64,000 nucleotides of DNA from Progne subis subis. Lineage: Eukaryota > Chordata > Aves > Passeriformes > Hirundinidae. The notes under the pieces were generated by a model. That model ran no database searches, was not told the origin of the DNA, and saw only the letters and a program-made list of their open reading frames with translations. This document shows, one piece after another, positions 10,947 to 22,537 of this stretch. Positions within the stretch are counted from its first letter, which is position 1. The number at the start of each line of letters is the position of its first letter. A program made the translations under genes and the position numbers. Location of the stretch: NCBI GenBank assembly GCA_022316685.1, contig JAKJHU010000076.1, positions 1,250,001-1,314,000 of the forward strand, written 5' to 3'.

Positions 10947-12634
10947 AGTGAGCCTTCTAGCAGGTAATTCAAAATTGTAGAAATCATTAGAAAAAATTAA
11001 TGTGCACAAGAGACTGATAATTATTGAAGCAACTTCTTCCCCCAACACTTTGTCCTGAAAATAATTACTGGCCTGCTCTATTCAGAGCTGCTTAAAATAG
11101 AATAGATTTGGATTTCTACAGCAACAGAATTCCAAGTTTATAACACTTCAGATAGTGCTTCATAAATTTATAGCTCCTGGCTTTGGTGGCAAATAAGTAG
11201 GGAAGTTGGATCTCAGCTCTAGATATTTTTGTTTAACTACCAGGAACTCTACTGTATTTAAGTTCTCAAACTCTGTCTCAGGCTAACCTCAATAAAAATA
11301 AATATATAAAAATAAAATATAATTTTTTTGGAACACAATATCGTCCACAATATTGTGGAGGTCACAGTAGACTGAAATTGAGCACCTTCTATATGGAAAA
11401 GCAAAAGAAAAATACATAAAATAATGGCTTTACCTGCTCCACTATAGTGCTTGTCTGAGGAAACAATAAAAATGGATCTGTTGGAAGAGTGTGACACAGA
11501 GAAAGAGGTAGATATGCATAAAGCCATAGAGCAAAACAGACTCTAATCTCCTGAATGCTTGGCCATGATCACAGTGTCGTTAAACATCACAGACACCGCA
11601 GGTCAAGTATGAACTAACATACTGCACCAGGGTACACACATCCTGTGACATAGAAGATGTTGGGGAGGGAGCTGTTATTCCACTGTCCATGCACCTGGAA
11701 TTTTGTGCTGTATTAGGCAATGTTAACTGTGAAGTTAGTGCAGCAAGCCTTATTGGGGTAAATACCCAAGACATCTTGGGCCAAACTCTAAGTAGACATT
11801 CAAGTACAAGCATCATTTCCTTCCTTCCCTTAGAGAAATAAACTTATGGTTTTTCCACACCATAAAATGAAATGAAACTTTGTTTAGAACTCCATATATT
11901 TTCCCAGTGACCAGATTAAGGTTCTAGTGTATTTGTGACCTGCAAATGCTTTGAGACCTTTTAGTTGCTTATTTTCAAAGTATAAAATTGTTGTACTTTT
12001 GTTGGGATTTGTATGACAGGGCAACCTCTGAAGGTAGTATGAGGGCTCTAAAAATGTGTTTGTACAACACACACGTCTCAGTCTAAATTTGTTCTTTCCT
12101 CTGAAATCATTAGTTTTAATCCCTCATCTTTGAATTCATTGTTGGTTTCCTTCCAGGATTGCATTCTTCCATTATAGACTAGTAATAATAATGCTTGATA
12201 TTTATAGAGTACTTTATATTCTCAAATCTCTGTGCAAGCATTCATTATTTCATCACTACAGATTTAAAATAATTCAGTCCTATTTTAGAAGAGCCAAATG
12301 GAAGGCAATTGAAGCACTGAAGACTTCAATCTCAAAACAAGTAGTGACAGAAATGGCAAAAATCAGAGACCTATGACTTCTGGGATCAGGGTACCTACTA
12401 ATACATAGCCTTTATCAAAATAGTTACTAAAATTAATCAAAAGGAAAAAAACAAAGCAGTAAGCAACTTACAAAGGTCAACATGTGTCATAGACTAAACC
12501 ATACCATTATTACTGAGAGCTCAGTGCAATAATGGAGTTGGAAATTTTGTGATATTTATTTCGGATCAAAGTGAAAATATAAGTTGTAATTCTCAAAACC
12601 ACTCATGCAATACTGGTTTGAGGCACATTTTTGA
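10947..12634. other. Unique-looking non-coding DNA
   Basis: No gene, LTR or CR1 fragment recognised. Open frames at 11258-11527, 11580-11816 and 11884-12072 (minus) are short and uninformative. Confidence 0.5.
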
Positions 12635-12658
12635 GAAATTATTTCATGAAATAATTTC
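12635..12658. repeat. 24-bp perfect palindrome
   Basis: The stretch from GAAATTATTTCA to TGAAATAATTTC equals its own reverse complement across all 24 bases, centred on CATG. It is AT-rich and could form a short cruciform or be a symmetrical protein-binding site, but it may also be chance in AT-rich DNA. Confidence 0.95.
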
Positions 12659-13289
12659 ATTGGGGTTTTTTTCCCAGGATTAGGGGCATTTAAAATAAAT
12701 TAATTTATTTCATTTGTCTTCCACTCTTTTTTCCCCTGTTTTGGATGAAATAAGCTTTCACATCAGATCAGACCACTAGACTAATTTGTATCCAGTGACT
12801 AACAGAAGTTGTAATATCCAATGTGTGAAGAACTGTGAAAATATAAAATACATCCAGCTAATTTTGCATTGTTTACCAAGAAGATGTACTTCTGCAGAGG
12901 TTATTTCCAATAGCTGGTTTTAATGAAATAAAAGCAGTCTGCTGACATTTTTTTGTCTTGGGTAATTGAGCTGAATTACACAACACTCATAAGAATAGGC
13001 AATAAATCTGGAAAGTTAAATGCTCCCCTGTTTGTCCGTTCTTCCTCATTTAGTAGACAATGAGGCACTAGAAAGTGGTTAACCCTCTGGAAGTCAAAAA
13101 TCTTTATGAAAGCTACCAATAATTGCAAACAACCAAGTTACCATGTCATAAAAAAATTACCTTTTCTCAGCTAACTCTTATTTGATTCCTCACACGCCCC
13201 CTTCTCTTCTGCAATTGCCAAGTAATTTACTTCACATTTGCAGTAGTCTGGAAGCAGATAGATAAAACAATCTAGCTGAGGTGGTGAAT
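12659..13289. other. Unique-looking non-coding DNA
   Basis: AT-rich sequence with no recognised gene or element. Confidence 0.5.
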
Positions 13290-13640
13290 CCTTCACAACA
13301 GTAGCATGTTTGCACGTAAACAGCTGTGCTGGAAGGACCCTGAGGAAATCCTCTCCCATTGTGGGGTTTTGTCTGGCTGAGCACAGAGCCATCTTTGGCA
13401 CAGTGCAGCCTGTGACACTGGGAGAGGTCCCTGACAGCTCCAGGGAAAGGCTTTCAAGCGCTGACCCATGGGAGCTGATTTCAGGCAGCTCTTGAACTTT
13501 GTCCCTGCCTGAGTTACAGCTGCCACCATAGCCAAGCCTATTCCTCACCATGGAGTCTCTGATCTGGGGCCCCAAACCATGAACAGACTTTTCAATGGGA
13601 TGTCAGTTGTGATTAGGGACTTGCCTGATGCCCTGCCCTG
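13290..13640. other. GC-richer block of unknown origin
   Basis: About 350 bp noticeably richer in G+C than its flanks, with frames open on both strands (13171-13575 minus, 134 codons; 13310-13495 plus). The peptides show no recognisable domain. The abrupt compositional change suggests an old repeat insertion or an exon-like or regulatory segment, but I could not assign it. Confidence 0.3.
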
Positions 13641-14339
13641 GCATAATTCCTGATTGCAAAGTAAATAGTACTAGCTCTACCTCTCAATTTTTGGGTACTT
13701 TATGATGTTTAGAAACACATCAGGCAGTAAATGACATCCAGAAGGAGATCTAACTCATTCAACTATGTGATCCATATAGTCAGCAGCTTTGATTCTCATT
13801 TCATCTGTGTAAACATATTTAATAAAATTGCAGATGGTACAATTCTCCATATCACTGCCAAAAAATGCTCTGATCTCAACATGTTTATGATCACTTAACC
13901 TTTAGCATTCCCTCCACTTTATACAAAGTGTGCATTATACACCTGAGACACATGGGTTTATCCCCATCTCTCTATTAGATGATTAAAGTAATAAAATGGC
14001 ACATAATAAACATTCGTGTTTATTGCCGAATATGGAATTGTTACTTTCCATACACTATAGTGAACAAATATCCACTTGATGAATATTTGTAATCATTATC
14101 AAAAAGCAGGTGTGAATATAGGTGACTTGAATAGCAGTCCAGACTGGAAAATAAGTTTGAGGGGACTTGAGAGCTTTGCACCACTCCCCCCATCACCCTG
14201 CCCATCTGAAAATAAACGGTCCAGAGTTTCAGAAAACCTGCCATGGAATATGTGAAGGAAATCCTGCAATGGTAAGATGCATCATTAGCAGTATCTGGAA
14301 TTTTCTTGTTAATGGTTGAGGCATCCATTCAGGGCAGGT
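13641..14339. other. Unique-looking non-coding DNA
   Basis: No gene or mobile element recognised. Confidence 0.5.
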
Positions 14340-14605
14340 AGCTCGGTTTGCAGCTGCAGTGTGAGCTGCAGGTTGAGCTCTGGGTAGGAGGAGCCCGAGG
14401 GGCCAAACTGCTGACCCTCTGCCTAACAAAGGGCACACTCAGAGACACAGCAGGAGCCAATGACCGCTGACTTTTGTAGGCTTAAACTGTGAGAGTATAA
14501 AAGCCCAGGTAGCCCTTTGCTCAGGGTCCTTTCTGGGACACTTGGCTTGAGCTGTTCTGTTGTCACACCAAGATTAAATAAATTATTTTAAGAATCCAGA
14601 GGTCT
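14340..14605 (+). mobile_element. Possible LTR remnant with promoter-like core
   Basis: A GC-richer segment containing a CCAAT box (GAGCCAATGACC, about 14456-14467), a TATA box (GAGTATAAAAGCCC, about 14493-14506) and an AATAAA signal (ATTAAATAAA, about 14573-14582) about 75 bp further on. That spacing is typical of the U3-R junction of a retroviral LTR. No clear TG...CA ends, target duplication or internal viral region were found, and no family was recognised. It could instead be a host TATA promoter. Confidence 0.35.
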
Positions 14606-16371
14606 GATACTCTGTTATGAGAAGCAGAATTGAGCTGGTAAGGTTGTCTGACTGTGTGAGTATGGGGTGTGTAGGAGGTCAGGTGGGGCAGCTGTCGGGT
14701 CCCTGGAGCTACAGACTGTGAAGGGACTTCAGTCCCAGCAATGAAAGTCTCTGATTGTGACAGGAGGGCTCCTGGATGGTCAGACAGGAAAGCTTCCTGA
14801 ACATAGTTCTGCATTTGTAACATTCACAGAAACATCTGATTCTCTTTCCTGTATTATCATACATCAGAATCCACCAGTTATTTTAACTTTGAAGATAATT
14901 CTAAGCTAAATGAGCATTCCATTAAGAGGGAACGTGGACAGCTTCAAAGTTAATGCCTCTGTCTTCTGGTTTGAAAGCCTCTGTGGGGTTCCAACTCACA
15001 GACCTTGTTCAGATGTTAGTCTCAGCTTAGCTTCCAATGGAAGGCATTGGACTGCACAAGGTTTCTATGCTATTTGACGTGCATCTGGGACTTTCTGCAA
15101 CAAGAAAGGGATTGAAAACTGAAATTAGTTTTCTACCCTGGAGAAATTTGTTGGTATAGAAAATAGCTGTCTCCATGTCTGTGCCCCTGGCTTTCTTAGC
15201 AGATTCCTGCATGACTTGTCATTGGCATAAAGGCTTTCTGAGAACTCTGTACAGTGACCACTTGCATATGTAGCTGAATTTTCAGGCTGGGAATCCTACA
15301 ACATGGAGGCAAAGTGAGGGTCAAGCTGGCTTTTATTAGGTAATAACTGATTGATTAACTTTACAGAAGCTAGTATCACATACAAATACTATGATTATTG
15401 GGCTTGAATAGTTTTGGTGGCTGCAATCTCTTCCCCTACAGCTGAGGCTGGTGCTTTCATGACACAGAAGTCAGTATCTGTCTGTTTAAGTATTCCTTGT
15501 CTAACATCCTTCATCTCTGGTTCCCCTGGAACCGATGAGTTCACAAAGAAAAATATCCCCTCAAACACTCACCTCAGCAGGGATACCAGTGCATTTAGCA
15601 CTACCATTATCAACTAAATATTAATGTCTAGCTGTTGAGCCTCCATTAGAAGAGTGTACATAATAACTGTGGAGGTGGATGGAGATCTGCTGAACTCCAC
15701 CTCTCAGCTGTAAATGGCACAAAGGGCATTTCCTGTCTGTCACACTTTGCAAGCCATTACCTCAGGCCTGGTCAAAAGCTGAAGCCTTGATCCTGTCCCT
15801 TTGCATTCATATATACTAAAAAAAGTTCCGTTTCATGATGTGAGCTCTTGCCCAGGCTATATACTGCCTAAATGTGCTTTATTTTGATTTAAGTAGATTT
15901 GAAAACATGTGAATGCCAGATTTCTTGGCTGCCAACACTATCTCAGAATCCCAATAAGCTGACTGGGTAGATAAATTCTTGGAGAGAGCATTGAAAGCAA
16001 GTTGTTTTCAACCCATGAGATTTTTAATAAACTGAATAGCTTTGTGTGGCATATCATGAGGTAGCTTTCAGTGTTTCTGGCTATTCCAAGGGGGAGATTA
16101 TTCTGAAGTGCATGTTTCTTCTCCTAGGAAAGGAGAAGGAATTCTTCCAGCTGCAGGGTGGGAAATGTCATATTCTCTTCCAGTAAAACATGGAAGCCTT
16201 CTGCTCTTAAGTAAGGGTTTGCCAGGGGATTCTGAAGGACTGTAATATCCTATAAGTAAAATGTCATACATGCATCCAAGGAAGAACAACTCAAATAATT
16301 TACACTTTGTTTAAAACCAGGTTTGCTATTTTTTACACAAAACAAAACCCAAATTATTTTTAACTTGGTCA
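14606..16371. other. Unique-looking non-coding DNA
   Basis: No recognised gene or repeat. Frames at 14563-14823 (minus), 15414-15617 (plus) and 16098-16468 (minus) show no domains. Confidence 0.5.
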
Positions 16372-16387
16372 CCCCCCCCCAAAAAAA
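16372..16387. repeat. C9-A7 homopolymer junction
   Basis: Nine Cs followed directly by seven As. This is a short simple repeat and a likely sequencing weak spot. Confidence 0.85.
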
Positions 16388-16515
16388 GTCTTTCACGCAA
16401 GCACCTGTAATGCTCTTTCTTGACGACGAAAAAGCTCCACACCAGGACCCCATGCTGGTTTTTTGCAAAACTTACTGTTTCAAGTAAGAATCTTAAAAAA
16501 TAACTTTATGGTTAG

Positions 16516-16568
16516 GCTTTAATATCTATTAGCACTAACTATGCTTAATATCTATATGCACTAACTAT
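16516..16568. repeat. Tandem duplication, about 26 bp x 2
   Basis: Units 16516-16542 and 16543-16568 share GCTT(T)AATATCTAT and GCACTAACTAT, with a few substitutions and a single-base indel. It is a slightly diverged local duplication in an AT-rich stretch. Confidence 0.85.
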
Positions 16569-16819
16569 TTGCAAGAGTAAGGACACACTTTTTGACTCAC
16601 GCACTTAACACACTAACAGAGTGCACACAATCTATTTTGTGATGTCCTCTCTAATTATGCATTTTTTTCACTGAGGTACAAGTAAGAGAACATAGCTGAA
16701 ATAATCCTGCGGAATTCATAGCCATGCAAATTAAGGCCTTAAATAGCTATATAATTCTGTGAGTTGCTTGTAATCTACCTTTCTTTCCCCCTCATGTTTG
16801 CTCCTGCCAAGGAAGTGCC

Positions 16820-16843
16820 AAAAAAAAAAAAAAAAAAAAAAAA
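16820..16843. repeat. Poly-A tract (24 A)
   Basis: Twenty-four consecutive As. No retrocopied gene body was recognised upstream, so there is no evidence that it is the tail of a processed pseudogene. Confidence 0.9.
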
Positions 16844-17640
16844 CCTCAAAGTCTTCAAAATATTGAAATCAAACTTAATTGTAAACCCTTCATACTAAAA
16901 TATGATGTGCTACTGAACAAGCAAGAATGAAGGAATGAAATTCTTAGGAAAAGCATCTTTCATTTTTTTCCATCTGGAAAGAAAGAAAACAACATCCCAT
17001 AATGTATGTTTTCTTAAGAGTTTTCTAACCCAAGTCAGTTGATTGAAGATACTTAAGTAGTTATAGCATAGTTCTGTCATTTTTGAGGAAAGCTTTTATA
17101 CTGGACTATGCTACATAAATGAAGCCCTAAGAGAATTTTTATACCGATTTCTGCTTGAAGTTCTCATTGGACATCATTTAATTAAACAGATCCCAGTCCT
17201 ACAAAAATCTGATTTTACTTTACTGGTCCAACTGATGCAAAATGATCTATAGAAGTCTGACAACTCCTCAAATTGAGCTCTAAGTATTTCCTAAATGCTT
17301 AAATAAACAGAGACAGTATTTTGAAACCATGCAGAGTTGTGGATGTTCAAAAGCCTTGCTGTATTAGACCTTTACTGGTATTTATTACTGATTCAATTTT
17401 CATTACCTTTAATCTGAAATGTAAATGGCAAACTGTCTTCTCTGCAAACATCAGTGACAGACACCAAAGTCCCTGCCCCCAAATTATTTAAACTATACTT
17501 AGTTTTTGCTTTGGGTAAATTGAGTTCAGAGATGGAAGAGAATGAAACAACAGCTACTGTGTGTTTCCTCATATTGTGGTAAAGATTATGCTACCCAGTA
17601 TTTGCAATTAGATAGTTGCCTTCAGCTTTAATAACTCTTC
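16844..17640. other. Unique-looking non-coding DNA
   Basis: AT-rich sequence with no gene, repeat family or RNA gene recognised. Confidence 0.5.
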
Positions 17641-18060
17641 TTCCTTCTTAATTATGTTTGATCAGTGTGATCTTCCCAGGCATGTATGAGGCAATTTTGC
17701 TGGGTATAAGAAAGGTGTTATCTGGCATCAGCAACTCTATGACTGGTGCAAATGCTAATAAAATTATTAAAAAAAGGCGAGCCTGCTAATTGTGAATGAT
17801 TTGCTTTCTTATCCCAAGCTGATGGAGGAATAATTCTGATGAAGGATTCAGAGTCAGGAAGCATCAAGTGAGTTCACTCCAGATTAATTTCCCTTTCCAA
17901 AAGCAAATAGTAGCTGCTGAAGTATGGAGCTGAATTTTATCTGCCCCATTCATGGTGGGATGAGTAGGCCTCATATTTGTGAGACATTAAATTTAATCAA
18001 TGCAATTTAATTATGTTTTGATGCAACACCACCTGTGACCTTCCATCTGCTAACAAAATT
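17641..18060. promoter_or_regulatory. Candidate conserved non-coding element
   Basis: A repeat-free block dense in developmental transcription-factor-like sites: GCAAATGCTAATAAAATTAT (POU/homeodomain-like), GCTAATTGTGAATGATTTGC, ATTTAATCAATGCAATTTAA and CACCTGTG (E-box-like). No open frame spans it. Such texture is typical of conserved vertebrate enhancers, but there is no alignment to prove it, so this is inference from composition only. Confidence 0.22.
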
Positions 18061-18094
18061 CACCCATCCCTGCACATATGCACACAGTCTTTAA

Positions 18095-18112
18095 AATAAG
18101 TAAGTAAGTAAG

Positions 18113-18147
<35 letters not shown>

Positions 18148-18165
18148 AAAATTAAAAAAATAAAT
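18095..18165. repeat. (TAAG)n/(TAAA)n tetranucleotide microsatellite
   Basis: Four TAAG units pass into about ten TAAA units and a degenerate A/T tail. The two-phase array suggests point mutation followed by expansion. Confidence 0.95.
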
Positions 18166-19130
18166 TATTGTATTCCTGAAGGTATAAAGGAATTAAAGTT
18201 TCTGACTATTGCAGCTGGATGCATCTGCTCATACCGTCTTTCCAGAGAACTGGTAGACAGGAGCTTGCTACCTGGGTTGTCTTAAAAGAAAGAGTTGAGA
18301 AACATCCATTCAGAGAAAATTAAAATTGCCTATGTGAGCTGATGGAAGCCAAAGTGATGAAAGTGATGTGTTTCAGTGATGAAAACAATGTATTTCAGTT
18401 TGCACTGTGCCGGAGAAGAGATGTATTAAATGTGGCTTTGGGAGTACAACTCTCTTTTCTTTCCATAGAATCTTTTCAAACTACTAAGCAAAACCAAAAT
18501 CTTGTATGGTCTCTTTTCAGAAAAAAAGTTGAAAGTAATCAGAGAGTGATGGTTTCTGTGCCATCCCAACCTGCCAACAAAGGAGAATAATTTCTTGTTA
18601 AACCAAAGGATACACAAATTGATACCAACCCACACAAAAAGGGCAAAGCATGGCACTGACAGTCTGATCCCTCTTTTGCTTAGAATGAAACTAGATTCTA
18701 AAGAGTCTTCTCAGGTTTCCTCTTTCATTCTGAAAAGCTGTTCCTAATAATAATTAAAAATTAAAATTTAAAAGCCATTAAAAAAGCCAGAACTTAATTT
18801 CTGGGGGGGAAAAAAAAAAAAAAAAAATCAAGACTTCAGATACATTTCCTATTCCAGTCAAATTAAAGTCAAAAAAGGGAGAATTTGGATGGGATATAAA
18901 GTGATGCATATTTCATGCTGACAATCACCAAAGCAAAATATGTCAGCAAAAGATTGGACAGTTTTAGAAGACATTTCTTATGACTCAGCTAAGTTATAGA
19001 GTCCTTTATACTAGTGTTTTCCAATATCAAATTTTGATTTAATTAAAAATATTTCCTAATTTACTTATCCTGCTTGTAGTAAAATCATTCTTCCAAGAAT
19101 CTCAAAGTAATATAATAATTTGGTAAATAC
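18166..19130. other. Unique-looking non-coding DNA with a G7-A18 run
   Basis: No gene or mobile element recognised. It includes a homopolymer junction at 18803-18827 (seven Gs then eighteen As). Confidence 0.5.
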
Positions 19131-19190
19131 CCTGTTTTGTGGGGGTTTTTTGTGGTTTCTTGTTCATTTGTTTTGGGGGGGGATTTGGAG
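19131..19190. repeat. T/G-rich low-complexity tract
   Basis: Interrupted T and G runs including GTGGGGG, TTTTGGGGGGGG and TTTGGAG. It resembles the T/G tracts near 10.9, 19.8 and 41.5 kb. Confidence 0.8.
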
Positions 19191-19779
19191 ATTGCAATAT
19201 AATGAAGTGACTAAAATCTCATAGAAAAGTCTGTGACCAAGATTAGGAGAAAATCTGAGTTCCCTGTAAGCCAGTCCTGGTAGACTCAGCCAGTGATTAT
19301 AATTCTGCAACAGAAAATAAAATGAGTGCTGGATCTCAAACAAAATTCCTTTCCTCAGTATTAAATAGGAAGGAAGTCCAGGCTCCTTTAGGTATAGACA
19401 GAATGGGCTTTTTACTACTGAAACAGAATTGTGCTAGACTGTAGTTTCTTTCCAACAAGGTGTATGCAGAACTCTGCCAGTTAAAGAAAGTCTTTTCTTA
19501 TTTCCTAGTTGGTGTCATTGTTACTATTTTTTTCTTCAACAAATAAGAAATAAAATGCTCCATTGTCCTTTCCTATTGTATATGTCCTCAGGCATTTGAT
19601 TACCTCTTTCAGCTTGAGAACCTGGAAGTTCTTTCAAAAGTACATGTAATTCACAGACTGAAATAAAAAGGTAAAAAAGAAATCTCCACACCTTTCAACA
19701 CAGAATTTGAGAAATATCAGCTTCTCTTGATAAAAGAAATGCAGCTTTTGAATTGAATGAGGCATTGAGATGGAATGTT

Positions 19780-19920
19780 CTCTCTCTCTCCCCGCCCCCC
19801 CCTTTTGTTGTTTGGGGATTTGGGGGGTTGGTTGGTTGGTTGGTTGATTGGGTTTTTTTGTTGGGGGGGGGGGGGGTGGGGGCGGCGGGGGCGGTTGGTG
19901 GTTCTTTTTAGTTTTTTTCC
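19780..19920. repeat. CT-run, (TTGG)n and poly-G tract; G-quadruplex potential
   Basis: About 140 bp of extreme base skew: a CT run into CCCCGCCCCCCCC, then TTTGGGGATTTGGGGGG, five TTGG units, and a run of fourteen Gs from 19863 followed by TGGGGGCGGCGGGGGCGG. Several runs of four or more Gs with short loops on the plus strand meet the usual pattern for an intramolecular G-quadruplex. The base calls within the long G run may be unreliable. Confidence 0.9.
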
Positions 19921-21744
19921 ATACTTAGAAAGATCCCATTAGTAAAAAATTGAGGGAAAAAAGACTATCTAGATGAACGAGAAAAGATAAAAATGTTTAA
20001 AAGACATTTTTTAGTGACAAATAAGAAGATGAAGTGTTGCATCAACTTTGTGATCTTTGAATACTGTCTATTTCTAGGTTTTTTGATGGATAAGGAATAG
20101 CTTTCATTTGTGAGATAAAAAGGACAAATTCATCTTGAGCTGTATTCTCCTGCAGCTTATATATTTTCATATACTGATATAATTTGGAACTACAGTCTAA
20201 TCATAATTCAGTTCCTGTCTTTAGTAAAAGCATGCACCTCTAATTTGCAATCAATTTCTGCACTTGACATATGGAAATAATGAATGTCCTCATCTACAGC
20301 TGGAGACAAAGGGAGAAAGGAGTGTGCAGCTCTTTGTAGGCTGGAATGTCTGGGTATTTCCTTTTCTTAGGCTTTGGAGCCTGAGCATCCAAATCATGCT
20401 AATACTGTGCTATAATCATTGTGTGAATGAAGATTCTCTTTTTAAAGTTTTCCCTTATCTCCTTTGAACAGACAACATGAATAATTGCATAAACATGAGT
20501 GAGAATTTGATGGCACCAGTTGATCATGTGGGATCTGACGTTGTGTAAAGTATGAAATGTTATGCAGTTTCCAAAAGCAGGTATTTGTGGACATATTCAT
20601 CTCTACATGTGTGTCATATCTGCTATTTTTCTCCTCATGCTTGTCTTTTACTGTACAAAACCTTGTAAAAGAAAAAATATCTGGAAACAATAATTATCAA
20701 AAATAAATAAATTGTTTTAATTCACATTTTTTTTCAGGAAGTCTCATGTCTGATTTTCAAGACATAGCTGTAATACTAATTTCCCAGTGTCTAGAGATTT
20801 CAGTGAAGGTTTTCTCTTTTAAGCCACTGAATTTAAGAAGACTACATTACAGTGCATCCTAAAGAAGTCATCTTATGTTTGTGTTCCACTCCTTTATTTT
20901 AGATGGAATGAGATGTACTTATGTATTTACCATGGCTTTTTAATGCTTATTTTATTGTAAAAATGGTTGAGATCTCCAGACATGACCAGGATCCCCTTTC
21001 TATTAAGAAAAGTATAAAGAGAATTATAAGCCTTCCTTTAAAAAGCTTTTAGACGAGTACATCAAGTAAGGAGGAAATAGATGAATAGAACACAATGCAA
21101 TTGAAACAATTCTGTACTAGAACTGTCTACCAACAGAATACCCTGTACTTCTAGGAAAAGAGGATCTGTTTTCTCACCAGCAGCCGTGGAGGTCTAAATA
21201 CCTGCTGAAGAGGGAGAAGACAAAGATGGTATTTTTAGACCTTTTTACCTGTCACTAATGAAATCCCTGCTAGGTTGGAACATGTAACCTGCTTGTCAGC
21301 AGCACCAGATTATTACAATGAAAGAAAAGTCCTGCAAGGAACCGGCACAGCAAACACACTTGAATAAAAAACTCTGCAGCTACCTCCACTAAAATCTGGC
21401 CAGCTCACTACAGCTGACATCTCTGCAGTTGTGGCTTTAGGATTTCCTCTAATCACCACAATAATACAATAATAGATACTTAGTGCTACACATCAAGAAT
21501 TTTCTCTAGTAAGGAATTGGTCAATAGCAAGGGTATTAGAAGGAATACTCCACAGCTAGTATAAATCGTGATGGTTTAGACTTTCCCAAAGAAGATTTTA
21601 AACTGGAATGAATGTTAAAAAAACTTTTGTAAGAATCCTTAGGCCTTTCTGAGTCTTTTTTCCTGATGTGACATAAATAATCTTATAGTTATTCCCCCTA
21701 AAAAAATATGTACAGGTTAATTATGCAAAGGCTTACAGATGCAA
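19921..21744. other. Unique-looking non-coding DNA
   Basis: No gene, LTR or CR1 fragment recognised. Open frames are under 85 codons. Confidence 0.5.
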
Positions 21745-21760
21745 TTTTTTTTTTTTTTTT
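21745..21760. repeat. Poly-T tract
   Basis: Sixteen consecutive Ts. Confidence 0.85.
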
Positions 21761-21964
21761 CTTAAGTAAGCATGGTTACTAGCTGTGGCTAAATTCTATG
21801 GGAAATAATTAATAGTCATAGAAGTCACTTCCAACAAAAGCCTGATGAAAGAGAGGTATGAACATAACTGCTCATAAAGGTGATGCATGGTAATATTAAT
21901 CAAAAAAATAGATGCTGTATAAAAGCAAAAGGTCAGCTACTGTGAGGTGTAGGGAAAAAGAGTG

Positions 21965-22537
21965 CATCATAGAATATCCTTAGTTGGAATGGGCTCACTA
22001 GGGATAATTGATGTGCCTGAAACCTTTGTGCAAATGCTTCTCGAACTCTGTCAGGTTCGGTGTTATAACCGCTTCTCTGGGAAGCTATTCGAATGTCCAA
22101 CCACTCTCTGGGTGAAGAACCATGTCCTAAAATATAATATAATCTCCCCTGTCTCTGAATCATGCCATTCCGTTAAGTCCTGCCACTGGTCACCACAGAG
22201 AAGGGATGTGTGCCTGTCCCGTGGCTTCCCCTCATGAGTCTCCTCCAGGATGAGCAAGACAATGACCTCCGCTGCTCCTCATATGGTTTCTTCTCCAGAC
22301 CCTTTGCTATATTTTAGCTCTCCTTTTGATGTTTTCTAATAGCTTAATATGCTTCTTACATTTCAGTGCCCAAAACAGCACATAGAACTTGAGATGGAGC
22401 TGCATCAGCACTGAGTAGAGCAGTGCTGGCTCATAATACTGTGCCTGATGCACCCCAGGATATAATTTTCTCTTTTGGCTGTCGCAGTACAGTGCTGACT
22501 CATATTCAACCTGCCATTGACCAGGACATAGGCATGC
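21965..22537 (-). mobile_element. CR1 LINE 3' portion, minus strand
   Basis: The plus strand begins CATCATAGAATATCCTTAG (the reverse complement of the CR1 tail). It continues through CTTCTCGAACTCTGTCAGGT, GGTGAAGAACCATGTCC, GCTGCTCCTCATATGG and GATGCACCCCAGGATA, in the order expected for the CR1 3' untranslated region and the end of ORF2. Internal deletions are visible, for example near 22235. The fragment stops exactly where the LTR at 22538 begins, and I cannot find CR1 resuming beyond the LTR. Open frames here (21933-22163, 22063-22257 minus; 21962-22237 plus) are repeat-derived. Confidence 0.85.

Noticed and set aside
16820..16843. Poly-A tract considered as the tail of a processed pseudogene; likewise 7682-7733, 39434-39465 and 56435-56457.
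   Set aside because: No recognisable gene body or flanking direct repeats next to any of them.
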